Origin: JANWVO01 sp964458495
Lineage (GTDB): Bacteria; Acidobacteriota; Terriglobia; Bryobacterales; Bryobacteraceae
DNA: 64,000 nucleotides
Reading direction: 5' to 3'
NCBI GenBank assembly: GCA_964458495.1
Contig: CAYWJB010000007.1
Span: forward strand, 164,088-228,087
The notes below the pieces were generated by a model that did no database searches, was not told where the DNA came from, and saw only the letters and a list, made by a program, of their open reading frames with translations. Below, piece by piece: positions 26,987 through 35,702 of this stretch; position 1 is the first letter of the stretch; every line of letters begins with the position of its first letter. The position numbers and the translations under genes were made by a program.

Positions 26987-28417
26987 TTAAGCATCCGGCT
27001 CGCGGCTGTGCCCCTGGCGGCGGAAGTCCTCCAGAAGCGCAGACAGCCGGCGGACGATCTCCGGGTGGCGGAGGTAAAGGTTTGTCGTCTCCTCCGGGTC
27101 CGCCTCCAGGTTGTACAGTTGCCCCGGCGGCTCTCCGGGCTTGGGAGAGACACGCGCAGGCGCGGTGAAGCCGCCGGAACCACGACCCAACACGAGCTTC
27201 CACTGGTTCTGGCGGATCGAGAACATGCCGTCGAAGGAGTGATGGACGATAGTGCGGCGGAGCGGCCGCTTCGCGGTTCCCATGAGCGCAGGCAAAAGGT
27301 TTGTGCTGTCCTCGCCCGCCCGGGCGCCGGGACGGTAGCCGGTGATCGCGGCAAGGGTGGCCATCAGGTCCGTCAGGCATCCCAACTGGCTGCTGACCGT
27401 GCCTGCGGGAATCACGCCCGGCCAGCGTGCGAGGAAAGGAACGCGGTGGCCGGCCTCCCAGATATCAGCCTTGCGCCCCCGCCAGGGTCCGTTGGCGCGG
27501 TGGCCGAAGGACGCATGGTCTTCGGGGCGCCAGTCGGCGCCGTTGTCGCTCGTGAATATCACAAGCGTGTTGCGGTCCCGAACCGCGTCCAGCACCTGCC
27601 CTGTGAGGTCATCCACCATGGCGACAAAATCGCCGTACAGGCCCGCCCGCGAACGCCCCGCATACTGCGGAAGAGGAACCCAGGGGGTGTGCGGAGCGCT
27701 CAAAGGAACATACAGGAAATAGGGTCTGGAGCGCTCCTTTCGCAGGAACTCCACGGCCTTTCTCGCAAAGGTGGACAAGACCTGCTCGATCCGGAAGCCC
27801 GGCGCGATGGGGCCGGGACGCCAGAAGACGCCGCGCGGCCTGTCGCTGCCCGGCGTGTGCGCCGTGGCGGCCTCCACAACGCGGTCGTTTTCGTAGTACA
27901 CATAGGGTGGCATGTCGAGCGATGCCGGGATTCCGAAATAGGAATCGAAGCCCGCATCCACGGGCCCCGGGCGCAGGGGCCGCGAATAATCGGTGGAAGG
28001 CTCCCGGCCGAGGCCGAGATGCCACTTCCCTATGCCTGCCGTTTCATACCCCAGCGATTTCAGCATGGACGCAATCGTCAGCCTCCCCTCCTCGAGCAGA
28101 GCCGGAGAGTCGCCGTCAAGGACTCCCTTTGTCAGGCGCGTGCGCCAGCAGTAGCGTCCAGTCAGCAGTCCGTAGCGCGTCGGCGTGCACACCGAGGAGG
28201 GCGTGTGCATGTCTGTGAACCGCATCCCCTGGCTGGCGAGCCGGTCGAGGTTGGGAGTAGGGATGGCCGATTCCGGGTTGTAGCAGCCAAGATCGCCCCA
28301 GCCGAGATCATCGGCGAGAATCAGCAGGATGTTGGGCGGGGATTTCGGCGGCGCCTGGAATCTCTCCGGGCCGGCGAGGGGTGCGGCGGCGAGCAGGAAA
28401 TCGCGGCGGCTGATCAT
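26987..28417 (-). CDS. Tat-exported formylglycine-dependent sulfatase
   Basis: A 476-residue type I sulfatase. A twin-arginine signal (ISRRDFLLAAAPLAG) is followed by the alkaline-phosphatase-like core: NILLILADDLGWGDLGCY with metal-binding DD, and Cys77 in CTPTR, fitting the CxPxR motif that is converted to formylglycine. GYETAGIGKWHLG and FTSDNGADW supply further metal and sulfate-binding residues. Family members desulfate carbohydrates or aryl sulfates in the periplasm. The maturase (FGE or anSME) is not in the window. Neighbouring glycosidases suggest a polysaccharide substrate, but this is inference. Confidence 0.9.
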   Translation of the reverse strand: MISRRDFLLAAAPLAGPERFQAPPKSPPNILLILADDLGWGDLGCYNPESAIPTPNLDRLASQGMRFTDMHTPSSVCTPTRYGLLTGRYCWRTRLTKGVLDGDSPALLEEGRLTIASMLKSLGYETAGIGKWHLGLGREPSTDYSRPLRPGPVDAGFDSYFGIPASLDMPPYVYYENDRVVEAATAHTPGSDRPRGVFWRPGPIAPGFRIEQVLSTFARKAVEFLRKERSRPYFLYVPLSAPHTPWVPLPQYAGRSRAGLYGDFVAMVDDLTGQVLDAVRDRNTLVIFTSDNGADWRPEDHASFGHRANGPWRGRKADIWEAGHRVPFLARWPGVIPAGTVSSQLGCLTDLMATLAAITGYRPGARAGEDSTNLLPALMGTAKRPLRRTIVHHSFDGMFSIRQNQWKLVLGRGSGGFTAPARVSPKPGEPPGQLYNLEADPEETTNLYLRHPEIVRRLSALLEDFRRQGHSREPDA

Positions 28418-28517
28418 GGCGGACGTCTCGACAACAGAACCGGAGGGAGTCTATCGTCCTCCGCGTTCAGAAGCAATCCGGGGCGGGCGCGAGTCAGCCC
28501 TGCACAGAGAAGACCGG

Positions 28518-30014
28518 TTACTGCCGCACGGGAACCCAGAGATGGGCCGTTGCGGTTTCTCCCCTGGCATTCCGGCTTGTCACGCGGACAATATAGTCTC
28601 CCGGACGCTCGAATCCGTGTCGCGTTTCCGCGTACTTTCCGGCAGCAAGAACCGAATCGGCTGCGGGCTCGGAGCGCACTGTGACCTGCGGGGACCCGTC
28701 GCCAAAGTCCCACGTCTCTTCGTGTTCTCGGCTGCGGAAAGTGCAGACCCGGAACAGCACAGGCTGGCCCGGGCGTACTCCCGTGGCCGGCCAATAGAGG
28801 GCGTGGATGGTGGGCGGCCAGGCCTCAAAGGGCGGCCTTTTCCCGCTCTGTGCCTGCACAATTTCCGGATCGAGCACCTGAACAACGGCAAAATCCCACG
28901 AGACATTTCCGGCAACGTCGGTGATTTTCAGAACCTCGCTGAAGGATCCCGGCTTTTCGTAATGGCAACGGACGCGCGGCCCTTCGGCCCTCGAGCCGTC
29001 GCTCAGGCTCCACTCGTAACGGCGGATTTTCCCGGCGGCGCTCCAGGACAGCGAGCCGTCCAGTTCGGCTTCCTCCCCGGCGCGGACGAGTTGATGCGGC
29101 CGCGCCACAGCTATGGCTGCGGGCTTCTGCTGTCGGAGGCACGCCTGCCAGACGAACGGCCAGGCGTCCTCCGTCGCCCACTGCCCCGAAGGCTGGAGCG
29201 ACTGGATCCCGAAGTGCAGATGGGACCACCCGGCGCCGCCTTCTTTGCCCAAAACCCCCAGACGCTGCCCCATCGATACGCGCACTCCGGGGCGAATCTC
29301 GGGATCGATGGACTGGAAGTGGCTGTAGCGGTAAAACCAGCCGCGGTCATCGACGAGATAGAGAACATCGGGGCGGGGGCGGGCGGGCGAATTCCGGTAA
29401 TCGGGATGAACCTCGTTTCGAGCGGAGACCACCAGTCCGGCAGTGGCGGCAAAGACAGGCTCCAGCCCCTCGGCGCCGCCGAAGTCAAGATCGTTGTGGT
29501 AGTAGATCGACGCCGAAGAGGGACAGTCGCCGCCGTTCACAAACGTGGGCTCATTGGTTGCCTGCATGTCGGTGTGCAGCCACCGCGAGCGCAAGGGCAG
29601 CTCGAAGGTGCCCGGCTCAATCCATGGAGAGTCCTCCGGCCAAAGCCTGAGGCGCGCCGCAGCCGTGAGCCGCCAGAGCGAGAGCATGGAGTTGCGCTCC
29701 AGCCCGCGCGTGGCCGGGCAATCGATCTGGACGCCGCCCAGGCGCACGGGCAGGCGGTAATTCCCGGACACGAGCCACCCTTCCTCGCCGTTGACGCGGA
29801 CACGGACGCGCGCCTGCCGCACCGCGCCCCGGAGCGGGTCGCGCCGTTCGACCAGATCCAGCAGCTCCACACGCGCCGGCTTGCCGCGGGAAAGCGTCAC
29901 AGTGGCCGACTCGCCAGGATTGAGCTCCACTGGCGTATGCAGCGCCTTTGGCGGTTTCGACTGCAGGAGGATCGCCGGGGCTGGCAGGAACGCGCGGCGA
30001 GTGATTGAGGACAT
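28518..30014 (-). CDS. Tat-exported M23-type metallopeptidase-like protein with PKD domains
   Basis: A 498-residue protein with a twin-arginine type start (SSITRRAFLPAPAIL). The central part holds LytM/M23 signatures: His173-x3-Asp177 (YYHNDLDFGG), YSHF at His232, and His265-x-His267 (WSHLHFGIQ). Two PKD-like beta-sandwich domains follow, with SWSAAGKIRRYEWSLSDGS and ETWDFGDGSPQVTV. M23 enzymes cut peptidoglycan cross-bridges or other Gly-rich peptides. The C-terminal PKD modules suggest attachment to a surface or polymer. The ATG at 30014 follows GGAG by 5 nt. An in-frame upstream extension is rejected because it has no signal and crosses the promoter. Confidence 0.8.
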   Translation of the reverse strand: MSSITRRAFLPAPAILLQSKPPKALHTPVELNPGESATVTLSRGKPARVELLDLVERRDPLRGAVRQARVRVRVNGEEGWLVSGNYRLPVRLGGVQIDCPATRGLERNSMLSLWRLTAAARLRLWPEDSPWIEPGTFELPLRSRWLHTDMQATNEPTFVNGGDCPSSASIYYHNDLDFGGAEGLEPVFAATAGLVVSARNEVHPDYRNSPARPRPDVLYLVDDRGWFYRYSHFQSIDPEIRPGVRVSMGQRLGVLGKEGGAGWSHLHFGIQSLQPSGQWATEDAWPFVWQACLRQQKPAAIAVARPHQLVRAGEEAELDGSLSWSAAGKIRRYEWSLSDGSRAEGPRVRCHYEKPGSFSEVLKITDVAGNVSWDFAVVQVLDPEIVQAQSGKRPPFEAWPPTIHALYWPATGVRPGQPVLFRVCTFRSREHEETWDFGDGSPQVTVRSEPAADSVLAAGKYAETRHGFERPGDYIVRVTSRNARGETATAHLWVPVRQ

Positions 30015-30025
30015 AGTTCTCCGGC

Positions 30026-30054
30026 ATTTTATTCCTGTCAGGCTGAAATCGCAA
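30026..30054 (-). promoter_or_regulatory. Sigma70-like promoter of the M23/PKD gene
   Basis: On the minus strand TTGCGA (30054-30049), exactly 17 bp and TAAAAT (30031-30026) lie 11 nt before the ATG at 30014; GGAG lies in between. Good agreement with a housekeeping promoter. Confidence 0.6.
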
Positions 30055-30192
30055 TCCGCGCCACATTGCGCGCAGCGGAAATTGCCCGCGAAGGCCGCGT
30101 TGTTGCGGCTGCGGGCGCGCTCCGCGGGCGGTCTTTCGCGGAGAGGCGCCAGAGGGTTGACATATGGTGTGCTGGTATGATGAGGTGGCGGT

Positions 30193-31236
30193 ATGACAGA
30201 GCAGCGCAAACTGCGTTTCGCCCTCCTGGGCGCGGGCTTCTGGGCGCAGTACCAACTGGCCGGCTGGATGGAAACAGGCGGCGCCGAGTGCGTGGCGGTA
30301 TACAACCGGACGCGCCAGAAAGCGGAAGAGCTGGCGGCGCGGTTCGCCATTCCGGCGGTCTATGACGATCCGGAGGAGCTGCTCCGCCGGGAGCGGCCCG
30401 ATTTTGTCGACATTGTGACGGCGGTGGAGACGCACGCGCCGTTCCTCCGGCTGGCGGTGCGGCACGGGCTTCCGGTCGTCTGCCAGAAACCGCTGGCTGT
30501 CTCCCTTGAGGAAGCCGAACAGGTGGTGGCGGAGTGCGGCGCGGCGGGCGTTCCGCTCTATGTCAACGAAAATTGGCGATGGCAGACTCCGATCCGCGCG
30601 CTGAAAGAAGTGCTCGATTCCGGCGTGATCGGGACGCCCTTCCGCGCCCGCATCGACATGATCTCCGGTTTCCCCGTCTTCGCCAACCAGCCTTTCCTGA
30701 GGGAGCTGGAGCAATTCATCCTCACCGATCTCGGCAGCCACACGCTCGACACGGCGCGGTTTCTGTTCGGGGAGGCGGAGAGCCTGTACTGCACGACCCA
30801 GCGCGTGCACGCCGGCATCCGCGGAGAGGACTGCGCCACGGTCGTCCTGAAGATGGAATCGGGAATGACGGTGCTGGTGGAGATGGCCTATGCGGAGAAC
30901 TATCTGGAGCGGGACCGCTTCCCGGAGACGGCGATCTTCGTCGAGGGCAGCCGCGGGTCGGCGGAACTGGCTCTGGATTTCTGGATCCGCGTGACGACGA
31001 AAGACGGCACCCACATCCGGCGCGTGCCGCCGCCGCGGTATGCGTGGGCCGATCCGGCCTATGATGTCGTGCATGCCAGTATCGTGCCCTGCCAGGCGAA
31101 CCTGCTGGCGGCGCTTGCAGGACGCGGCGCGGCGGAAACGACAGGCGAGGACAACCTGAAGACTGTGCGACTGGTGTTCGGCAGCTACGAATCGGCGCGC
31201 GCCAACCGCGTGCTGGAACTTCGCAGGCAGGCGTGA
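30193..31236 (+). CDS. apsD: D-apiose dehydrogenase (Gfo/Idh/MocA family)
   Basis: A 347-residue NAD-dependent oxidoreductase. The Rossmann motif GAGFWAQYQ (GxGxxA/W type) is at ~13-21 and the EKP-like motif reads CQKPLAV. The segments NENWRWQTPIRA, SGFPVFANQPFLRELEQFILTDLGSHTLD and TTGEDNLKTVRLVFGSYESA fit what I recall of D-apiose dehydrogenase ApsD, which oxidises D-apiose to D-apionolactone. It is the first gene of an operon whose other members fit the rest of the apiose pathway. GAGGTGG lies 4 nt before the ATG. The alternative is another sugar dehydrogenase of the same family, but the operon content makes this unlikely. Confidence 0.82.
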   Translation: MTEQRKLRFALLGAGFWAQYQLAGWMETGGAECVAVYNRTRQKAEELAARFAIPAVYDDPEELLRRERPDFVDIVTAVETHAPFLRLAVRHGLPVVCQKPLAVSLEEAEQVVAECGAAGVPLYVNENWRWQTPIRALKEVLDSGVIGTPFRARIDMISGFPVFANQPFLRELEQFILTDLGSHTLDTARFLFGEAESLYCTTQRVHAGIRGEDCATVVLKMESGMTVLVEMAYAENYLERDRFPETAIFVEGSRGSAELALDFWIRVTTKDGTHIRRVPPPRYAWADPAYDVVHASIVPCQANLLAALAGRGAAETTGEDNLKTVRLVFGSYESARANRVLELRRQA

Positions 31237-31237
31237 G

Positions 31238-33028
31238 ATGCCGTCCCGCAACGTGCTGCTGTATGGACGCCAGGACCCTTTGCCGCGTGTCACGCCGCTG
31301 CGGGCCGGGCCGGTGGAACTGCTGTTCGACAACGGCGCGCTGCGCTACCTGCGCGTGGGCGGCCGTGAGGCGGTCCGGCGCATTGCGATGGCCGTGCGCG
31401 ACCCGAATTGGGCAACCGTGCCCGCGCGAATCTCTGCCCTCAAAACCGCCGCGGAACGCGACCGGTTCCAGGTGACTTTCGTGGCCGAGCACGCGGCCGC
31501 CCCGATCCACTTCCGCTGGCACGCCCGCATCGACGGCACGCCGGATGGCACGGTGCGGTACCAGATGGACGGCCAGGCGTTGCGCACCTTCCGGCGCAAC
31601 CGGATCGGGCTGTTCGTGATCCACCCTGCGGAAGGGTTCGCCGGCCGCGAGGTGGAAATCGAGACCGTCGACGGGCAGTTCCAAACGGGCCGCGTGCCGG
31701 TGGCCGTTTCTCCGCACCAGGTGTTCCGGCAGATCCGGGCCATCTTCCATGAAATCGCGCCCGGCTGCCGCGCCGAGGTGCGGCTCGAAGGCGAGACCTT
31801 CGAGATGGAGGATCACCGCAACTGGACCGACTCCGGCTTCAAGACCTATGGCACGCCGCTCAGCCTCCCGTTTCCCGTGGAGGTGCCCGAGGGGACGGTT
31901 CTCCGGCAGCAGGCGGTCTTCCGGATTCACGGGTCGCCGCCGCGCACGGCTGTTCGAGCGAGCCGCGTGTCTGCTGTGGAGGTTCTCCTGCAGAGCGGGG
32001 CCCGCCGGCTGCCCGCGTTGGGCCTGACGTTGGCCCGCGAGGAGGCGGAGGCAGAGCGGCTGCGCGCGTTGCGCCTGTCGCACATCCGGGTCCCGGCAGG
32101 CGAGCCGGTGGCCGGCGCGCCTGCGGAGCTGCCTTTGGAGGCCGTGATCCTTGCCGGCGCGGATCCGGAGCGCCGGATGCGGGAAGCGCTCGAATGGGCC
32201 ACGGGAAGGGGCCTGAAGGTGGCGCGCTGGGTGTTGCTGAGCGAGCGCCACCTGGTGACGCCCGACGAGCTGGCCGGGGCAGGCCGGAATATTCTCGCCG
32301 GCGCGCCGCTGGTGGGCGGCACGCGGGGACACTTCGCGGAGCTGAACCGGAACCGCCCGCGGGCAGACACATTCGACGCCGTGTGCTTTGCCGTGTGCCC
32401 GCAGGTGCACGATTCCGACAACACGGCGCTGATGGAGAACTGCGCGCCGCAGCGGGACGCAGTGGCGAGCGCGCTTCGCTTCGCGCCCGCTGTTCATGCA
32501 TCGCCGGTGACGCTGCGGCCGCAGTTCAATCCCGTCGCCGCCGGCCCGCAGCCGCCTCCCGAACCGGATCCCCGTCAAGGCTCGCTTTTCTGCGCGGCGT
32601 GGACCGTGGCAAGTCTCAAGCACCTGGCGGAGGCGGGCGCCGCGGGAATCACCTTCTTCGAGACGGCAGGGCCCGCCGGCGTCATGACAAACGGGCGCGT
32701 GTTCCCTGTGTGGCACGTGCTGGCCGATCTCGGGGAGTTCCGCGAAGGTGAATTGATTCCGTGCGCTTCCAGCGAGCCGCTGGCTGTGGAGTTCCTCGTT
32801 CTTCAGCTCGGCAAACGGCGCCGCATCCTGGCCGCCAATCTTGCGCCTCGCGAGCAACGCCTCCGCTGGCGCGGCGAGGCGAGAGTGCGCGTGCTCGACG
32901 CCGACAGTGCACAGGAGGCGATGTTCGACCCGGACCGCTTCCGCCGGCGCGCCCGCGATGCCGCCGGCGAGCGCGGGCTGACGCTGGATGCTTACGGCGT
33001 GGCAACTCTTGATTTGGAGGAAACGTGA
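31238..33028 (+). CDS. apnL: D-apionate lactonase (D-apionolactonase)
   Basis: A 596-residue protein without a signal peptide. An N-terminal beta-rich region (~1-250) contains EMEDHRNWTDSGFKTYGTPL, a segment characteristic of the ApnL family. A TIM-barrel-like middle (~270-510) and a small beta domain with the C-terminal ATLDLEE follow. ApnL opens D-apionolactone to D-apionate. It starts 1 bp after apsD and overlaps the transporter gene by 4 bp (GTGA). Assignment is by remembered family sequence plus operon context; no catalytic residue is individually verified here. Confidence 0.76.
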   Translation: MPSRNVLLYGRQDPLPRVTPLRAGPVELLFDNGALRYLRVGGREAVRRIAMAVRDPNWATVPARISALKTAAERDRFQVTFVAEHAAAPIHFRWHARIDGTPDGTVRYQMDGQALRTFRRNRIGLFVIHPAEGFAGREVEIETVDGQFQTGRVPVAVSPHQVFRQIRAIFHEIAPGCRAEVRLEGETFEMEDHRNWTDSGFKTYGTPLSLPFPVEVPEGTVLRQQAVFRIHGSPPRTAVRASRVSAVEVLLQSGARRLPALGLTLAREEAEAERLRALRLSHIRVPAGEPVAGAPAELPLEAVILAGADPERRMREALEWATGRGLKVARWVLLSERHLVTPDELAGAGRNILAGAPLVGGTRGHFAELNRNRPRADTFDAVCFAVCPQVHDSDNTALMENCAPQRDAVASALRFAPAVHASPVTLRPQFNPVAAGPQPPPEPDPRQGSLFCAAWTVASLKHLAEAGAAGITFFETAGPAGVMTNGRVFPVWHVLADLGEFREGELIPCASSEPLAVEFLVLQLGKRRRILAANLAPREQRLRWRGEARVRVLDADSAQEAMFDPDRFRRRARDAAGERGLTLDAYGVATLDLEET

Positions 33029-34041
33029 CGATGGCGCCGAACCTGGCTGCGGGCGTGGCAGGGGTCCTGATTGGAGGCATCTTTAACGGCAGCTTCGTGG
33101 CGCCCATGAAGCTCATGCGGCGCTGGAGCTGGGAAGCCGGCTGGCTGGTCTATTCCTTGACTGGCCTCGTGATCATTCCCTGGCTGGCCGCGCTGGCTAC
33201 AGTGCCGGGCCTGTTCGGCATCTATGCCGAAGCGAGTGCGGGGACGTTGTTCAGCGTTCTGGGCTACGGCTTCGGCTGGGGCGTCGGCAGCGTGCTGTTC
33301 GGCATCGGCGTAAGCCGCATGGGGCTGGCCGTGGGCTATGGGCTCATTCTGGGGCTCATTGCGCCGATCGGCACGTTCTACCCCATGCTGATGCTGCACC
33401 GCGAACGGCTGTTCACGGCGCAGGGGCGGGCGCTGATCCTCGGCACGCTCATCGTGCTCGCGGGCATCTTCCTGTGCGCGAAAGCCGGGCGCCTGCGGGA
33501 GCAGGCCACGGGGCGGCCGCAGGCCGCGCGCACCAGTTTCGGCGCCGGGCTGCTGATCTGCGTGCTGGCGGGCATCTTCTCCCCGATGCTGAATTTCACG
33601 TTCGTCTTCGGCGCCGAGTTGCAACGGATGGCGCTGGCCCGCGGGGCGGCTCCGGGTCTTGCCTCCAACGCCATCTGGCCGCTGGCGCTCACGGCGGGCG
33701 CCATCACCAACGCCGGGTATGCGTGGCTGTTGCTCAAGCGCAACCGCACGGCGGCAGAGCTGAAAGGGCCGGCCGGCCACTGGGCCCTTGGCGCCGCCAT
33801 GGGCGCGTTGTGCTTCGCCAGCTTTCTGGTTTACGGACAGGGCGCGACGGCGCTGGGAGAGCTGGGCGGCATCGTGGGCTGGCCTCTGTTCATGTCGATG
33901 GCGCTGATCACCTCGAATGCGCTGGGCGCTTTGAGCGGAGAATGGCGCGGCGCGCCACGCGCGGCGTGGGGCTGGTCGATGGCAGGGATCGCACTTCTGA
34001 TCGCTGCCATCACGGTGATCGCCCGGGGAGGCGCAGCGTGA
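33025..34041 (+). CDS. RhaT-family sugar:proton symporter, proposed D-apiose permease
   Basis: A 338-residue inner-membrane protein with ten TM helices, a member of the L-rhamnose-proton symporter (RhaT) branch of the drug/metabolite transporter superfamily. Visible are GGIFNGSFVAPMKLMRRWSWE at the N-terminus, GYGFGWGVGSVLFGIGVSRMGLAVGYG, and C-terminal GPLFMSMALITSNALGALSGEW-like VGWPLFMSMALITSNALGA. Its place inside the apiose operon suggests that it imports D-apiose released in the periplasm. The GTG at 33025 overlaps apnL; the ATG at 33031 is an alternative. GGAGG at 33016-33020 serves either. Confidence 0.85.
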   Translation: MTMAPNLAAGVAGVLIGGIFNGSFVAPMKLMRRWSWEAGWLVYSLTGLVIIPWLAALATVPGLFGIYAEASAGTLFSVLGYGFGWGVGSVLFGIGVSRMGLAVGYGLILGLIAPIGTFYPMLMLHRERLFTAQGRALILGTLIVLAGIFLCAKAGRLREQATGRPQAARTSFGAGLLICVLAGIFSPMLNFTFVFGAELQRMALARGAAPGLASNAIWPLALTAGAITNAGYAWLLLKRNRTAAELKGPAGHWALGAAMGALCFASFLVYGQGATALGELGGIVGWPLFMSMALITSNALGALSGEWRGAPRAAWGWSMAGIALLIAAITVIARGGAA

Positions 34042-34841
34042 AGCTCGGCATCGGCACCTACTGCTACACCTGGGCGCACGGCGTCGAGGGCGGCATCCGC
34101 CCGGAAAGGCCGATGACCGCGTTCGATCTGCTGGACCGTTGCGTAGAGCTGGGCGTCCGCGTCGTGCAGTTCGGGCCCAACTTGCCGCTGGACGGCGTGG
34201 ACCTGGAGGCGCTGGCAGTCAAAGCCCGTGCCGCGGACATCGAGATCGAAGCGGGCGTCATCGGGCTGGATGTGAAGAGCATCCGGCGGGGCGCAGAACT
34301 GTGCAGGCGCATGGGAGCGCGGCTGTTGCGAACGATCGACTCCTACGATGCCCCGCCGCGCTCTGTCGCGGAGCTGGAGCGGTTTCTGCGCGATGCGCTG
34401 ACCGTCGTCGAGCCTGCCGGCATCCGGCTCGCAGTGGAGAACTCGCGCACTCCGGCGCGCCGGATGGCGGATGCGCTGGACGCGATCGGCTCCCCGCTGC
34501 TGGGCATCACCCTGGACACGGTGAACTCGCTGGCCGTCCCGGAAGGAACCGAAGAGGTGGTCACGGCGCTGGCGAGGCACACGCTGTGCGTCCATGTGAA
34601 GGATTTCCGCGTCTCGCGCATCTGGCACCGGATGGGATTCGTGGTGGAAGGGACCCCGGCGGGCGCCGGGCAACTCGACATCGCCTGGCTGCTGGATTGC
34701 GTGCGCAAGAACGGGCGGGACCCAAATGTCATTCTCGAGCTGTGGGTGCCGCAGCAGCCCACGCTCGAGGAGACGGTTGCGCTGGAGGATGCGTGGGTGC
34801 GATCCAGCGTGGCTTTCTTGCGCGGCCTGATTCCTGACTGA
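34038..34841 (+). CDS. oiaC: 3-oxo-isoapionate decarboxylase (xylose-isomerase-like TIM barrel)
   Basis: A 267-residue AP-endonuclease-2/xylose-isomerase-like TIM barrel. Motifs are MKLGIGTYCYTWAHGV, ELGVRVVQFGPNLPL, AGVIGLD, and metal-binding residues in AVENSR, LDTVNS, CVHVKDF and ILELWVP. OiaC removes CO2 from 3-oxo-isoapionate to give L-erythrulose. The GTG start overlaps the transporter stop by 4 bp and is preceded by GGGGAGG. The family name sugar phosphate isomerase/epimerase covers many activities, so OiaC is assigned mainly by the apsD-apnL-apnO context. An isomerase with another role in the same route cannot be excluded. Confidence 0.7.
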   Translation: MKLGIGTYCYTWAHGVEGGIRPERPMTAFDLLDRCVELGVRVVQFGPNLPLDGVDLEALAVKARAADIEIEAGVIGLDVKSIRRGAELCRRMGARLLRTIDSYDAPPRSVAELERFLRDALTVVEPAGIRLAVENSRTPARRMADALDAIGSPLLGITLDTVNSLAVPEGTEEVVTALARHTLCVHVKDFRVSRIWHRMGFVVEGTPAGAGQLDIAWLLDCVRKNGRDPNVILELWVPQQPTLEETVALEDAWVRSSVAFLRGLIPD

Positions 34842-34871
34842 ACTCGATTCGAATGGAGAGGAGCAGCAATC

Positions 34872-35702
34872 ATGAGTAAGCATGTCGCGATCATCGGCGC
34901 CGGAGGCAAGATGGGCCTCCGGGCGGCCCAAAAGATCGGAAGGCATCCCGGGTACCGGGTGCTGATGTGCGAGAGCCAGCCGGAGCGGGCGGCTCAACTG
35001 GCCGCGCAGGGCTATGTCGTGACCGGCCTGGCAGAGGCTCTGGCGGAGGCTGACTTTGTGTTTCTCGCCGTGCCGGATAGCGCCATCGGGACGGTCACCC
35101 GGGAGGCTGCGCCGCTCATGAAACCCGGCGCCATGCTGATCATGCTGGACGCGGCGGCAGCCTACGTCGGCGATCTCCCCCGGGCCCCGCACATCGGCAT
35201 GATGATCACGCATCCGTGCCACCCGCCGATTTTCACCGATCACCCGACCCCCGAGGAGAGGCGCGACTATTTCGGCGGCGTCGCGAAGCAGGACATCCTC
35301 GTGTGTCTCGTGCAGGGGGACGAGGAAGCCTTCGCCAGGGGAGTGGAAGTGTGCCGGGCGGTGTTTGCTCCCGTAGACCGCGCGCACCGCGTCACGGTGG
35401 AGCAGTTCGCCTTCCTCGAGCCTGCCATGTCAGAACTCGTAGTCGCCGCCGCCGCGAAGTGGATGCGCGAGGCGCTGGACGCCGCCGTGGAGGCGGGCGT
35501 GCCGCGCGAAGCCGCCGAGGCATTCCTCGCCGGACACGCGCAGATCGCGCTCGCCATCTGCTTCGGCGCCGAGAAATCGCCCTTCTCCGATGCCGCCCTT
35601 CGGGCCATCGAATGGGGCAAGCGGGAGTTGATCGCGCCGGACTGGAAGAAGGTTTATCGTGAGGATGTGCTGAAAGCCGCCATCGAGGAGATGATCCGAT
35701 GA
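34872..35702 (+). CDS. apnO: D-apionate oxidoisomerase (PGDH_C-type dehydrogenase)
   Basis: A 276-residue NAD-dependent enzyme. The Rossmann motif GAGGKMG is at ~10-16, LAVPDSAIG is in the second strand region, and the helical C-terminal domain belongs to the phosphogluconate-dehydrogenase-C-like family. The segment MITHPCHPPIFTDH is characteristic of ApnO and relatives. ApnO oxidises D-apionate and rearranges it to 3-oxo-isoapionate. GGAGAGGAG precedes the ATG. It sits 30 bp after oiaC and overlaps the GH140 gene by 4 bp. Confidence 0.8.
   Translation: MSKHVAIIGAGGKMGLRAAQKIGRHPGYRVLMCESQPERAAQLAAQGYVVTGLAEALAEADFVFLAVPDSAIGTVTREAAPLMKPGAMLIMLDAAAAYVGDLPRAPHIGMMITHPCHPPIFTDHPTPEERRDYFGGVAKQDILVCLVQGDEEAFARGVEVCRAVFAPVDRAHRVTVEQFAFLEPAMSELVVAAAAKWMREALDAAVEAGVPREAAEAFLAGHAQIALAICFGAEKSPFSDAALRAIEWGKRELIAPDWKKVYREDVLKAAIEEMIR

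Noticed and set aside
30157..30181. TTGACA followed by TATGAT upstream of apsD as a classical promoter
   Set aside because: Spacer is only 13 bp, too short for sigma70; TATGAT may still act as an extended or leader-proximal -10.
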